A stretch of DNA of 64,000 bases from Streptomyces cyanogenus (GCF_017526105.1 NZ_CP071839.1:4975001-5039000), one strand, 5' to 3'; shown: positions 50,725 through 59,841, counted from the first letter of the stretch. Program-made: numbers and translations. The notes: generated by a model not told the origin, from the sequence alone.

Positions 50725-51615
50725 ATGCGTGCTGCTGTGGTGAGGACGTTCGGCGGGCCGGAAGCGGTGGAGATCGCGGAGGTGCCGGTGCCGGAGCCGG
50801 GGGCGCGGCAGGTGCGGATCAAGGTGGCCGCGGGGGCGCTGAACCCCGTGGACGCGGGGGTGCGCGCCGGTTTCTTCGGCGGGGCCGGCAAGACGCTCGG
50901 GCTCGGCTGGGACGCGGCCGGGACGGTGGACGCGGTCGGTGCGGCCGCGGCCTGGCAGGTCGGCGACCCGGTGGTGGCGCTGGTGGCGGGGGTGGCCGGC
51001 CCGCTGGGGGCGCACGCGGAGTACGTCGTGGTGGACACGGACGCGGTGGCGAAGGCGCCGGCCGTGGTGGACGCCGTGCACGCGGGCACGCTGCCGCTGA
51101 ACGGGCTGACCGCGCTCCAGGCGCTGGACCTGCTGGTTCTCGCGCCGGGCGGGTCGCTGCTGGTGACCGGGGCGGCGGGGGCGGTCGGCGGGTTCGCGGT
51201 GCAGCTGGCGGCGCACCGGGGGATCGAGGTGACCGGGCAGGGCCGCGCGGGCGACGAGGAACTGGTGCGTTCGCTGGGTGCCGCGCACTTCACATCCGAG
51301 GGGGTGCCGCCGGGGAGTGTGGACGCGGTGCTGGACGCGGCGGTGCTCGGCGAGGCGGCCCTGGAGTGGGTCCGGGACGGGGGCGCGTACGTCGGGGTCC
51401 ACCCTGGGGCGGAGCCCGGGTCGGTGCGCGGGGTGCGGACCGGGGCCGTGGAGGTGGCCGCGCACGGGGTGCAGCTGGCGGAGCTGGTGCGGCTGGTGGA
51501 CGAGGGGGTGCTGACCCTTCGGGTGGCCGAGACCTATGCCCTGGAGGAGGCGGCGAAGGCGCACGCCCGGCTGGGTGAGGGCGGCGTGCGGGGACGGCTG
51601 GTGCTGGTGCCGTAG
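50725..51615 (+). CDS. NADP-dependent quinone oxidoreductase-like (MDR superfamily, no zinc)
   Basis: The gene encodes 296 aa. RAAVVRTFGGPEAVEIAEVPVPEPGARQVRIKV and the NADP motif LLVTGAAGAVGGFAVQLAAHRG mark a zinc-less medium-chain reductase. It reduces quinones or enones using NADPH. ATG 50725 follows AGGGAGAG. It is divergent from the HxlR regulator, which in other bacteria senses electrophiles and controls such enzymes. Confidence 0.9.
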   Translation: MRAAVVRTFGGPEAVEIAEVPVPEPGARQVRIKVAAGALNPVDAGVRAGFFGGAGKTLGLGWDAAGTVDAVGAAAAWQVGDPVVALVAGVAGPLGAHAEYVVVDTDAVAKAPAVVDAVHAGTLPLNGLTALQALDLLVLAPGGSLLVTGAAGAVGGFAVQLAAHRGIEVTGQGRAGDEELVRSLGAAHFTSEGVPPGSVDAVLDAAVLGEAALEWVRDGGAYVGVHPGAEPGSVRGVRTGAVEVAAHGVQLAELVRLVDEGVLTLRVAETYALEEAAKAHARLGEGGVRGRLVLVP

Positions 51616-51735
51616 CGGCCGGAAAGTCCCCGGAAGGCGCCGGTGGAAGGGGTGGGGAGGGGGCGGAATACCCGGGGTGGGGTGACCGTTGGAGGGGTGT
51701 AGTTGAACGGTCAACAACCTGGAGGGTGAGCGACC

Positions 51736-52827
51736 ATGCAGTTCGGGATCTTCACGGTCGGCGACGTCACGCCGGACCCCACCACGGGGCGGACCCCGAC
51801 CGAGCGCGAGCGGATCAAGGCCATGGTCGCCATCGCGCTGAAGGCCGAGGAGGTCGGGCTCGACGTCTTCGCGACCGGTGAGCACCACAACCCGCCGTTC
51901 GTGCCGTCGTCCCCGACCACCATGCTCGGCTACATAGCCGCGCGGACGGAGAAGCTGATCCTCTCCACGTCCACCACGCTGATCACCACCAACGACCCGG
52001 TGAAGATCGCGGAGGACTACGCGATGCTCCAGCACCTGGCCGACGGGCGCGTCGACCTGATGATGGGCCGCGGCAACACCGGGCCGGTCTACCCCTGGTT
52101 CGGGAAGGACATCCGGGAGGGCATCAACCTCGCCGTCGAGAACTACGCCCTGCTGCGCCGCCTGTGGACCGAGGACGTCGTGGACTGGGAGGGCAGGTTC
52201 CGCACGCCGTTGCAGGGCTTCACCTCCACCCCGCGTCCGCTGGACGACGTGGCGCCGTTCGTGTGGCACGGCTCGATCCGCTCGCCGGAGATCGCCGAGC
52301 AGGCCGCGTACTACGGCGACGGCTTCTTCCACAACAACATCTTCTGGCCCGCCGACCACACCAAGCGGATGGTGGAGTTCTACCGCAGGCGGTACGCCCA
52401 CTACGGGCACGGCACGCCCGAGCAGGCGATCGTCGGCCTGGGCGGCCAGGTGTTCATGCGGAAGAACTCGCAGGACGCCGTGAAGGAGTTCCGGCCGTAC
52501 TTCGACAACGCGCCGGTGTACGGCCACGGGCCCTCACTGGAGGACTTCACCGAGCAGACCCCGCTGACGGTGGGGTCCCCGCAGCAGGTGATCGACAAGA
52601 CCCTGTCCTTCCGCGAGTACGCCGGTGACTACCAGCGCCAGCTGTTCCTCATGGACCACGCGGGGCTGCCGCTGAAGACCGTGCTGGAACAGCTCGACCT
52701 GCTCGGCGAGGAGGTCGTGCCCGTGCTGCGCGAGGAGTTCGCGAAGGGGCGCCCGGCGGACGTGCCGGAGGCGCCGACCCACCAGTCGCTGCTCGCCGCG
52801 AAGGAGAAGGAGGCGGCCACCGTATGA
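51736..52827 (+). CDS. FMN-dependent luciferase-like monooxygenase (CE1758 type)
   Basis: The gene encodes 363 aa. FGIFTVGDVTPDPTTGRTPTERERI, GLDVFATGEHHNPPFVPSSPTTMLGYIA and LMMGRGNTGPVYPWFGKDIREG fit the luciferase-like CE1758 family. It overlaps the next gene, an FMN reductase, by four bases, so the pair would form a two-component monooxygenase: the reductase supplies FMNH2. ATG 51736 follows GGAGGG. Substrate unknown. Confidence 0.9.
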   Translation: MQFGIFTVGDVTPDPTTGRTPTERERIKAMVAIALKAEEVGLDVFATGEHHNPPFVPSSPTTMLGYIAARTEKLILSTSTTLITTNDPVKIAEDYAMLQHLADGRVDLMMGRGNTGPVYPWFGKDIREGINLAVENYALLRRLWTEDVVDWEGRFRTPLQGFTSTPRPLDDVAPFVWHGSIRSPEIAEQAAYYGDGFFHNNIFWPADHTKRMVEFYRRRYAHYGHGTPEQAIVGLGGQVFMRKNSQDAVKEFRPYFDNAPVYGHGPSLEDFTEQTPLTVGSPQQVIDKTLSFREYAGDYQRQLFLMDHAGLPLKTVLEQLDLLGEEVVPVLREEFAKGRPADVPEAPTHQSLLAAKEKEAATV

Positions 52828-53420
52828 ACGACCGCATGAACGACCGCATGAAGCTCGTCGTCGTGTCGGCGGGACTGAGCATCCCGTCCTCCACCCGGCT
52901 GCTCGCCGACCGGCTGGCCGCCGCCGTCGGCCGGCAGACGCCGGTGGCCCTCGAGGTGGTGGAGCTGCGTGAGCTCGCCGTCGAGATCGCGCACAACTTC
53001 ACCAACGGGTTCGCGGGCAAGCATCTCGCCGCCGCGCAGGACGCGGTGGCGGGGGCCGACGGACTGATCGTCGTCACGCCCGTGTTCAGCGCGTCGTACA
53101 GCGGGCTGTTCAAGTCGTTCTTCGACGTGCTGGACAAGGACGCGCTGGCCGGGAAGCCGGTGCTGATCGGTGCGACCGGGGGTACGGGGCGGCACTCGCT
53201 GGTGCTGGAGCACGCGCTGCGGCCGCTGTTCGCCTACCTGCGGGCCGTGGTCGTGCCGACCGGGGTGTACGCGGCGTCCCAGGACTGGGGCGCGGACGGG
53301 CTGGCCGCGCGGATCGAACGGGCGGCGGCCGAGCTGGCCGCGCTCATGCCGTTGGCCCCGCGCGGGGACGAGGACACGGTGGTGCCCTTCGCCGAACAGC
53401 TGGCGGCGCTACAGCGCTGA
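52824..53420 (+). CDS. NAD(P)H-dependent FMN reductase (CE1759 type)
   Basis: The gene encodes 198 aa with a flavodoxin-like fold: LVVVSAGLSIPSSTRLLADRLA, IVVTPVFSASYSGLFKSFFDVLD (FMN phosphate and ring contact) and LIGATGGTGRHSLVLE. It reduces FMN for the adjacent monooxygenase. The start is ambiguous: ATGAACGACCGC is repeated twice, giving ATG at 52824, 52836 and 52848 in the same frame. 52824 overlaps the previous stop (ATGA). Confidence 0.9.
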   Translation: MNDRMNDRMKLVVVSAGLSIPSSTRLLADRLAAAVGRQTPVALEVVELRELAVEIAHNFTNGFAGKHLAAAQDAVAGADGLIVVTPVFSASYSGLFKSFFDVLDKDALAGKPVLIGATGGTGRHSLVLEHALRPLFAYLRAVVVPTGVYAASQDWGADGLAARIERAAAELAALMPLAPRGDEDTVVPFAEQLAALQR

Positions 53421-53429
53421 CCCCGTCCA

Positions 53430-53458
53430 CCCACCCACCCGGCTCGCGGGTGGGTGGG
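53430..53458 (+). terminator. Terminator after the monooxygenase/reductase pair
   Basis: CCCACCCACCC and GGGTGGGTGGG form an 11-bp stem around a 7-base loop, ten bases after the FMN reductase stop. Confidence 0.75.
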
Positions 53459-53551
53459 GTCGGGCCTGTGACGGTGAGAGGGCGGTAAAAAGGGTGATCG
53501 CAGGTCCATCGGGGCCGGTCGGACCGCCGGAGGGCTTGGCACACTGGGGGC

Positions 53552-54277
53552 GTGCCCCAGACTGTGCTGCTCGCTGAAGACGACCGCGCCATCCGTCATG
53601 CCCTGGAGCGGGCCCTGACGCTGGAGGGGTACCAGGTGACGGCGGTCGCCGACGGCGTGGAAGCGCTGGCGCAGGCGCACAAGAACCCGCCGGACGTCCT
53701 CGTCCTGGACGTGATGATGCCGGGCATCGACGGCCTCCAGGTCTGCCGGGTGCTGCGCGCCGAGGGCGACCGCACCCCGATCCTCATGCTCACCGCCCTC
53801 GTGGAGACCGCCGACCGCATCGCGGGCCTGGACGCCGGCGCCGACGACTACGTGGTCAAGCCGTTCGACGTCGAGGAGGTCTTCGCGCGGCTGCGCGCGC
53901 TGCTGCGCCGCACCAGCCCGGTGCCCGCCGGCGCCGCCGCCCCCGAGGGACCGGTCCGCGAGGCACAGGTCTCCGACCGGCAGGTGGAGGCCGCCGGTAT
54001 CCGCATGGACCTCCAGGCCCGCCGGGCCTGGCGCGGCCGGCGCGAGCTGGAACTGACCCGCACCGAGTTCGAGCTGCTGGAACTGCTGGCCCGCAACGCG
54101 GGCATCGTCCTCGACCACTCCACGATCTACGACCGGATCTGGGGGTACGACTTCGGCCCCGGCTCCAAGAACCTCGCCGTCTACGTCGGCTACCTCCGCC
54201 GCAAGCTGGACGAGCCGGGCGCTCCGCAGCTGATCCACACCGTGCGGGGCGTGGGTTACGTGCTGCGGGAGGACTAG
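53552..54277 (+). CDS. OmpR-family response regulator
   Basis: The gene encodes 241 aa. The receiver domain has acidic EDDR, phospho-acceptor Asp in LVLDVMMPGIDG and the conserved Thr (MLTAL) and Lys (VVKPFD). The C-terminal winged helix holds ELELTRTEFELLELLARNAGIVLDHSTIYDRIWGYDF and VGYLRRKLDEPG. GTG 53552 start. The sensor kinase gene begins immediately after the stop, so the pair is co-transcribed. The closest overall resemblance is to MprA-type regulators. Confidence 0.94.
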   Translation: MPQTVLLAEDDRAIRHALERALTLEGYQVTAVADGVEALAQAHKNPPDVLVLDVMMPGIDGLQVCRVLRAEGDRTPILMLTALVETADRIAGLDAGADDYVVKPFDVEEVFARLRALLRRTSPVPAGAAAPEGPVREAQVSDRQVEAAGIRMDLQARRAWRGRRELELTRTEFELLELLARNAGIVLDHSTIYDRIWGYDFGPGSKNLAVYVGYLRRKLDEPGAPQLIHTVRGVGYVLRED

Positions 54278-55717
54278 GTGGGCCGCCGCTGGCGGCTGCC
54301 GGCCGGGCCCCGGCCGAAGCTGGTCTCCCTGCGCACGACCTTCGCCGTCTCCTTCGCGGCCGTCACCGCCGCCGTCACCATCCTGGTCGGCATCCTGTCG
54401 TACAACTCCGCCGCCCGGCTCGTCCGCGTGGACCAGCAGTCGGTGTTCACGCAGGTCGTGCAGGACGTGCAGGACGAGGTGCGGCAGCACCCGATGGGCC
54501 CCGACGACTTCTCCTCCTCCCGCCCCGGGCACGACCTGGTCCGCCCCGCCCGCACCGACGTGCAGGTGCTGGGCGCGCAGGGGCAGATCATGGACCACGG
54601 CAGCCCGGTGCTGCCGGTCACCTCCCGGGACCGGGCCATGGCCCTCGCGTGGACGGCCGGGAGCGTGGTGGAGCACAAGGACGTACGGGTGGACGCGGAC
54701 CTGTTCCGCATCGCCACCGTCTCGCTCGGCCAGGGGCGGGGCGCCGTCCAGGTCGCGCAGGAGTTCAGCGACACCGAGGACCTGCTGCGGGCGCTGCAGC
54801 AGCGGACGCTGATCGTGATGTCGGCGGTCGTGGTGGCGGCCGGGCTGTTCGGGTGGTGGCTGGCCCGGCGGATCACCCGGCGCCTGGTGATCCTCACCTC
54901 CGCCGCCGAGGACGTCGCCCGCACCCGGCAGCTGGGCATCCAGGTCCCGGTGGCCGGGCTGGACGAGGTGGGGCGGCTGGGCCGCGCCTTCGACCGGATG
55001 CTGGGACGGCTCGCGCAGTCGGAGGAGGACCAGCGCAGGCTGGTGCAGGACGCCGGCCACGAGCTGCGGACGCCGCTCACCTCGCTGCGCACGAACATCT
55101 CGCTGCTGCGGCGGATCGACGAACTCCCGCCCGCCACCCGGGAGGAGCTCGTCGCCGACCTCTCCCAGGAGGCCCGGGAGCTGACCGACCTCGTCAACGA
55201 GCTGGTGGACCTCGCAGCCGGACAGTCCGACAACGAGCCGCCCCAGCGGGTGGACCTCGCCGACCTCGCCGAGGACGTCGTCGGGCTGGCCCGGCGCCGT
55301 ACCGGGCGGGACGTCGTGCTGCACGCCGCCGGTGACACGACCACCGACGGACGGCCCGGGATGCTCCAGCGGGCCATCTCCAACCTGGTGGAGAACGCGG
55401 CCAAGTTCGACCGGGACGGCAAGGCGCCGATCGAGGTCAGCGTCACCGGGCCGGCCCGGCCGGGCACGGTACGGGTGGAAGTGCTGGACCGGGGGCCCGG
55501 GATCGCCGAGGGCGACCTCGTCCGCATCTTCGACCGCTTCTACCGCGCCGCCGACGCCCGCTCCCTGCCCGGCTCCGGCCTCGGCCTGTCCATCGTCCGG
55601 GAGATCGCCATGGCCCATGGCGGCGCCCCCTTCGCCTTCCGCCGGGAGGGCGGCGGCGCGGTCATCGGGTTCACGGTGGGCGGCGGATACGTCCCGGGCG
55701 GCGGCACCGGCACCTGA
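54278..55717 (+). CDS. HAMP-domain sensor histidine kinase
   Basis: The gene encodes 479 aa. Two membrane helices (LRTTFAVSFAAVTAAVTILVGIL and RTLIVMSAVVVAAGLFGWWLA) flank an external sensor of about 140 residues. HAMP (RLVILTSAAEDVARTRQLG), the H-box QDAGHELRTPLTSLRTN, N-box NLVENAAKFD, G1 VLDRGPGIAEGD and G2 GSGLGLSIVREIA follow. GTG 54278 abuts the regulator stop codon. MprB-like architecture suggests a cell-envelope signal, but the ligand is unknown. Confidence 0.94.
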   Translation: MGRRWRLPAGPRPKLVSLRTTFAVSFAAVTAAVTILVGILSYNSAARLVRVDQQSVFTQVVQDVQDEVRQHPMGPDDFSSSRPGHDLVRPARTDVQVLGAQGQIMDHGSPVLPVTSRDRAMALAWTAGSVVEHKDVRVDADLFRIATVSLGQGRGAVQVAQEFSDTEDLLRALQQRTLIVMSAVVVAAGLFGWWLARRITRRLVILTSAAEDVARTRQLGIQVPVAGLDEVGRLGRAFDRMLGRLAQSEEDQRRLVQDAGHELRTPLTSLRTNISLLRRIDELPPATREELVADLSQEARELTDLVNELVDLAAGQSDNEPPQRVDLADLAEDVVGLARRRTGRDVVLHAAGDTTTDGRPGMLQRAISNLVENAAKFDRDGKAPIEVSVTGPARPGTVRVEVLDRGPGIAEGDLVRIFDRFYRAADARSLPGSGLGLSIVREIAMAHGGAPFAFRREGGGAVIGFTVGGGYVPGGGTGT

Positions 55718-55815
55718 CCGGGTACGCGCGACGCCCGACGTTGAGTAGGGGTACCTACCCGGTGGCCGTAGGTGTGCGCATCCGGCCGGGGCCCTTGCCG
55801 TCCTACCGTCGCCGT

Positions 55816-56514
55816 ATGTCCGAGCAGACCGCACCCACCGCTCCACCCGCCGCGTCCGGGGCCCGTGCCCTGGGCCTCGGCTGCCTCGGCTGCGCCGGGC
55901 TCGTGTTCGTCGCCGTCGTCGCACTGCTCATCCGGCTCACCTGGGACTCCCCGCGGGACCTGCCCCGGGCCGCGCCCGAGGAGATGGCGGACCGCGCCGT
56001 CCGGCACTCCCAGGAGGCGTACGGGGTCCTGGGGTTCACCCGGACCGTGCCGCCGGGGGGCGGACGCATCGGCGTCGACGCGAGGAACTCGCTGGACGCC
56101 GGGTACTGCTACGACGGAGGGCTGCTGGGCCTGGAGGACAAGACCATCGACGGCGCCTACCGGATGAGTCACGACTGGGCGCTGGACGAGGTGCCCGCGA
56201 GCCAGGCCGTCCCCGGTCTGCGCCGGCTGCACCGGCGGCTGGAGGAGGACGGCTGGGAGGTGTCGTCGTACCGCGAGGGCGGGAAGGGCGGGAAGGGCGG
56301 GAGGGACACGGACTGGTCGCTGTACGTGCAGCGGGACGGCGGGACGGAGCGGATGTCCTTCACCTGGTTCCCGGACCGGCAGTACTTCACCGGCGACGCC
56401 ACCGCGCCCTGCGCCTACGACTCCGGGTGGACGGACGGCAGCGGCGACACCTACTTCCCCAGTGACGCCGCCCGCTCCGTGACGCCGCCGGTCCTCCGGC
56501 CCGGGAGGTTATGA
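55816..56514 (+). CDS. Hypothetical single-pass membrane protein
   Basis: The gene encodes 232 aa. A Pro/Ala-rich N-terminus (MSEQTAPTAPPAAS) leads to one membrane helix (LGLGCLGCAGLVFVAVVALLI). An external domain of about 180 residues follows with Trp/Tyr-rich strands. A GKGGKGG-type repeat is in the middle. No family recognised. It lies behind the two-component system on the same strand, with a 98-base gap, so it could be its target. ATG 55816. Confidence 0.65.
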   Translation: MSEQTAPTAPPAASGARALGLGCLGCAGLVFVAVVALLIRLTWDSPRDLPRAAPEEMADRAVRHSQEAYGVLGFTRTVPPGGGRIGVDARNSLDAGYCYDGGLLGLEDKTIDGAYRMSHDWALDEVPASQAVPGLRRLHRRLEEDGWEVSSYREGGKGGKGGRDTDWSLYVQRDGGTERMSFTWFPDRQYFTGDATAPCAYDSGWTDGSGDTYFPSDAARSVTPPVLRPGRL

Positions 56515-58296
56515 GCGGCCCGGCAGGGTGAGGAAGCCCTCCGCGCGGGCGCTCGCCAGGCCGATCCTCGGGATGTCGCTGCTCTTGGCGAACAGCAGGA
56601 AACGGGGTTCCCACACGGGCCGGTACTTGGCGTTGGCGCGGTACAGGGACTCGATCTGCCACCAGCGGGAGAAGAAGGTGAGGACCGAGCGCCACAGGCG
56701 CAGCACCGGGCCCGCGCCGAGGCGGGCACCGCGCTCGAAGACCGAGCGGAACATCGCGAAGTTGAGCGAGACCCGGTCGATGCCCAACTCCTTCGCCTGG
56801 CAGAGGAGTTCGACGACCATGTACTCCATCAGGCCGTTCTCGCAGGCGCGGTCGCGGCGCATCAGGTCCAGGGAGAGGCCGCGCTCCCCCCAGGGGACGA
56901 AGCTGAGCAGGGCGCGGGGTTCGCCGTTCGCGTCCCGGCACTCCAGCATCACGCAGCGGCCGTCGGAGGGGTCGCCGAGGCGGCCGAGGGCCATGGAGAA
57001 GCCGCGTTCGGTGGCACCGTCGCGCCAGTGGTCGGCGCGCTCCACGAGGACCGCCATCTCCTCGGCGGGGATGTCCTCGTGGCGACGGACGCGGACCGTG
57101 TAGCCGGCCCGGCGGACCCGGTTGTGGGCCTGGCGGACCACGCGCATGGCCCGGCCCTCCAGGGTGAAGTCGGCGAGGTCCACGATCGCCTCGTCGCCCA
57201 GTTCGAGCGCGTCCAGGCCGTGCCGGGCGTAGACCGTGCCCGCTTCCTCGCTCGCGCCCATCACGGCCGGGGTCCAGGCGTGCCGGCGGGCCTCGGCGAG
57301 CCAGGCGTCGATGGCGCCCGGCCAGGCCTCCAGGTCGCCGAGCGGGTCGCCGGAGGCGAGGCTGACCCCGCCGACGACGCGGTAGGCGATGGCCGCCTTG
57401 CCGCTGGGGGAGAAGATGACGGACTTGTCGCGGCGCAGCGCGAAGTAGCCGAGGGAGTCGCGCTCGCCGTGCCGGTCCAGCAGGTCGCGCAGCCTGCGCT
57501 CGTCCTCCTCGGCCAGCAGGCGGGCGCCGCGCGGGGCGCGGAAGCAGGCGTACAGGACCAGCAGGAAGGTGGCGGCCATGAGGACGTTGACGGTCATGTC
57601 CGCCCAGCGGGGTGCGTGGACGGCGGGGACGCGGTCGGCGAGCGGGCCGACGCTGATGCCGCGCAGCAGGGTGTAGGCGATCTCGTCCTTCAGGGCGGCC
57701 CCGGTGACCTTGTTCGTCGTGTGCACCAGCAGGGTGCCGAGGCCGCCGCTGACGAGGGTGCCGCCCACGCCGACGGCGAGCGCCAGGCGCGGGTTGGAGC
57801 GGTCGCCGATGGCGTCGAACTCACGGCGGCCGAGCAGCAGGGCGGCGACGAACAGGCCGGTCAAGGCCGTGGAGACCCAGTTGAAGGCGTGCTCGCGGTA
57901 GGGGGCGTGGGTCAGGGCGACGGCGTAGAGGCCGAGGAGGGGGCCGGCGAGGAGGAGGTTGAAGAGCCAGGCGGCGCGTTTGCGGCGGCGCATCACCACC
58001 GCGAGGAACAGGGCGAGGGCCGCCGAGACCAGGCCGGCGGTGGCCAGGTACGGGGTGAAGTACTGGCCCGCGTTGTGCTCGTGCACCTCCTCGCGGAACG
58101 GCAGGGACACCACCGCCGCGATGTTCAGTACGGCGAGCAGTCGCAGGTACCAGACGGTGGCCGTGGCGGCGCGGGTGCGCAGCCGCCGGCCGCCGGGGTG
58201 GTCGCGCAGCGGGGTCGGGAGGAAGCGGATGCCACGGCGGGGGGTGCGGGGAGCGGGAACCGGTGGCGGGATCAGGGTCGTCTCTTGTGCGGGCAT
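56509..58296 (-). CDS. Phosphatidylglycerol lysyltransferase-like membrane protein (DUF2156)
   Basis: The gene encodes 595 aa. The N-terminal half has about seven membrane helices. The C-terminal half is a DUF2156/GNAT-like domain with GYFALRRDKSVIFSPSGKAAIAYRVVGGVSLASGDPLGD and FSMALGRLGDPSDGRCVMLECRDANGEPRALLSFVPW. Family members (MprF/LysX-like) transfer amino acids from aminoacyl-tRNA to membrane lipids, increasing resistance to cationic peptides. ATG 58296. It overlaps the previous convergent gene by six bases. A palindrome lies 40 bases before the start. Confidence 0.88.
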   Translation of the reverse strand: MPAQETTLIPPPVPAPRTPRRGIRFLPTPLRDHPGGRRLRTRAATATVWYLRLLAVLNIAAVVSLPFREEVHEHNAGQYFTPYLATAGLVSAALALFLAVVMRRRKRAAWLFNLLLAGPLLGLYAVALTHAPYREHAFNWVSTALTGLFVAALLLGRREFDAIGDRSNPRLALAVGVGGTLVSGGLGTLLVHTTNKVTGAALKDEIAYTLLRGISVGPLADRVPAVHAPRWADMTVNVLMAATFLLVLYACFRAPRGARLLAEEDERRLRDLLDRHGERDSLGYFALRRDKSVIFSPSGKAAIAYRVVGGVSLASGDPLGDLEAWPGAIDAWLAEARRHAWTPAVMGASEEAGTVYARHGLDALELGDEAIVDLADFTLEGRAMRVVRQAHNRVRRAGYTVRVRRHEDIPAEEMAVLVERADHWRDGATERGFSMALGRLGDPSDGRCVMLECRDANGEPRALLSFVPWGERGLSLDLMRRDRACENGLMEYMVVELLCQAKELGIDRVSLNFAMFRSVFERGARLGAGPVLRLWRSVLTFFSRWWQIESLYRANAKYRPVWEPRFLLFAKSSDIPRIGLASARAEGFLTLPGRS

Positions 58297-58337
58297 GCTG
58301 ACGGGTCACCCTTGGGGACGGGGACGGGGCATCGCAG

Positions 58338-58356
58338 ACCCTACAGCTTGTAGGGT
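58338..58356. promoter_or_regulatory. Palindromic operator-like site upstream of the DUF2156 gene
   Basis: ACCCTACA-GCT-TGTAGGGT is a perfect 8-3-8 inverted repeat. It resembles TACA-N2-3-TGTA operators of BlaI/MecI-type repressors. It lies 42 bases upstream of the lysyltransferase-like gene; a related copy occurs at 58818. Confidence 0.6.
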
Positions 58357-58492
58357 AAACCGGGGGTGGAGTTCTGCACAGCCGCCGCACAGCTTCTCAT
58401 CCGCCGGCCCCGCCCGGTCACCGGCCTCGGTCACCGGATCCGCTCGTCACCGCGTCCGCTCGGTCACCGGTTCGGCCCACCGCCGTCCGTGC

Positions 58493-58765
58493 TCAGTCGC
58501 CGTGTCCCCGGCGGGCCGCGGCCAGGTGCCAGGCCAGGTTGCCCACCGCCGCGCCGGCGGCCACCGTGGCCGCGATCACCCCGCCGGTCGCGAGGCCGTC
58601 GCTGAACAGGTGGGGGCGCCGGTCCAGGCTGTGCAGTCCGAAGCCGCACAGCTCGTACACGCCGACGGCGGCGATGGCCAGGCTGACGACGAGCAGGGTC
58701 AGCGTCGGTGCCAGACTGCGCGCGCACACCTGCGTACCGGGCTCCGCTTGAGTGGTGTCCTGCAT
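58493..58765 (-). CDS. Small membrane protein (two TM)
   Basis: The gene encodes 90 aa with two membrane helices: LAPTLTLLVVSLAIAAVGVYEL and GGVIAATVAAGAAVGNLAWHL. The N-terminus is polar. No recognisable family. It is flanked by related palindromes at 58338 and 58818, so it may share regulation with the DUF2156 and M55 genes. ATG 58765 start. Confidence 0.65.
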   Translation of the reverse strand: MQDTTQAEPGTQVCARSLAPTLTLLVVSLAIAAVGVYELCGFGLHSLDRRPHLFSDGLATGGVIAATVAAGAAVGNLAWHLAAARRGHGD

Positions 58766-58817
58766 GGGTCCCCCGTTGAACAGACGTGTAACCGCCCGGT
58801 GGCCGACGGCGGTTGGG

Positions 58818-58836
58818 AACCTACAATACGTAGGGT
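58818..58836. promoter_or_regulatory. Second copy of the palindromic operator-like site
   Basis: AACCTACAATACGTAGGGT agrees with the 58338 site at 14 of 19 positions. It sits between the divergent small membrane gene and the M55 peptidase gene, 18 bases before the latter's GTG start. Confidence 0.55.
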
Positions 58837-58853
58837 CGGTTAGGGTCGACGCC

Positions 58854-59684
58854 GTGCGGATATACGTGAGCGTCGACATGGAAGGCGTCACCGGGCTGGT
58901 GGACGCCGACGACGTCCAGCCGGGCGGCCGGGACTACGAGCGGGGCCGCGCCATGATGGCCGAGGACGTCAACGCCGCCGTACGCGGCGCGCTGGCTGCC
59001 GGCGCGACCGGCGTCCTGGTCAACGACGCCCACGGGCCGATGCGCAACCTGCTCCCCGAGGCACTGCACCCGGCGGCCCGCCTGGTGCGCGGCAGGCCCA
59101 AGCGACTCGGCATGCTGGAGGGCCTGACCGGGGAGTACGACGCGGCGCTGTGCGTCGGCTACCACGCCCGGGCCGGCGCGCTGGGCGTGCTCAGCCACAG
59201 CTTCATGGGCCACGAGATCGAGGACATGTGGCTGGACGGCCGCCCGGTCGGCGAGATCGGCCTCGCCCACGCCACGGCGGCGGCCCTCGGCGTGCCGGTC
59301 GTGGCCCTCACGGGTGACGACGCGGCGTGCGCGGAGATGACGGAGTGGGACCCCTCGGTCGAGACCGTCCCGGTGAAGTACGCCCACGACCGGTTCGCGG
59401 CCGAGCTGCGGCCGGAGGCGGAGGCGCGGGAGGCCATCGCGGAGGCGGTCACCCGCGCGCTGACCCCGTCCCCGGCCCGCCCCGCACCGCCCGCCGCCGA
59501 GGCGACCCTCACCGTCCGCTGGCAGTCCGCCTCGGTCGCCGCCACCCTGCTCGGCATCCCCGGTGTGACCGCCGAGGACGCCCGGACGGTCCGGGCGACC
59601 GGCCCGCTGCCCGCGCTGTACCGGCAGTTCGGGGTGTGGATGCGGGTGGCGGCCTCCCTCACCAACCAGCCGCCGTACTGCTGA
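58854..59684 (+). CDS. M55-family peptidase (DppA-like D-aminopeptidase)
   Basis: The gene encodes 276 aa. IYVSVDMEGVTGLVDADD carries the zinc-binding SxDxEG signature. VNDAHGPMRNLLPEAL and CVGYHARAGALGVLSHSFMGHEIEDMWLDGRPVGEIGLAHATAAALGVPVVALTGDDA contain further ligands. Members hydrolyse D-Ala-containing dipeptides or other peptides during cell-wall turnover. GTG 58854 used; a cell-wall connection would fit the neighbouring lysyltransferase-like gene. Confidence 0.88.
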   Translation: MRIYVSVDMEGVTGLVDADDVQPGGRDYERGRAMMAEDVNAAVRGALAAGATGVLVNDAHGPMRNLLPEALHPAARLVRGRPKRLGMLEGLTGEYDAALCVGYHARAGALGVLSHSFMGHEIEDMWLDGRPVGEIGLAHATAAALGVPVVALTGDDAACAEMTEWDPSVETVPVKYAHDRFAAELRPEAEAREAIAEAVTRALTPSPARPAPPAAEATLTVRWQSASVAATLLGIPGVTAEDARTVRATGPLPALYRQFGVWMRVAASLTNQPPYC

Positions 59685-59841
59685 CGTCCGTCGGCGGGCG
59701 TCGTCGGTGCCCGCGGCTCGGCTGCGCGCGTGACCCACACCGTCGGCGGCCGCGGCTTCCCGGCCGCGCCCGCCGCCGCCTTCGTGCACCCCTACGACCT
59801 CGGCCACGGGCGACCGGGCCGACTTCGAACCCTTCGACCGA

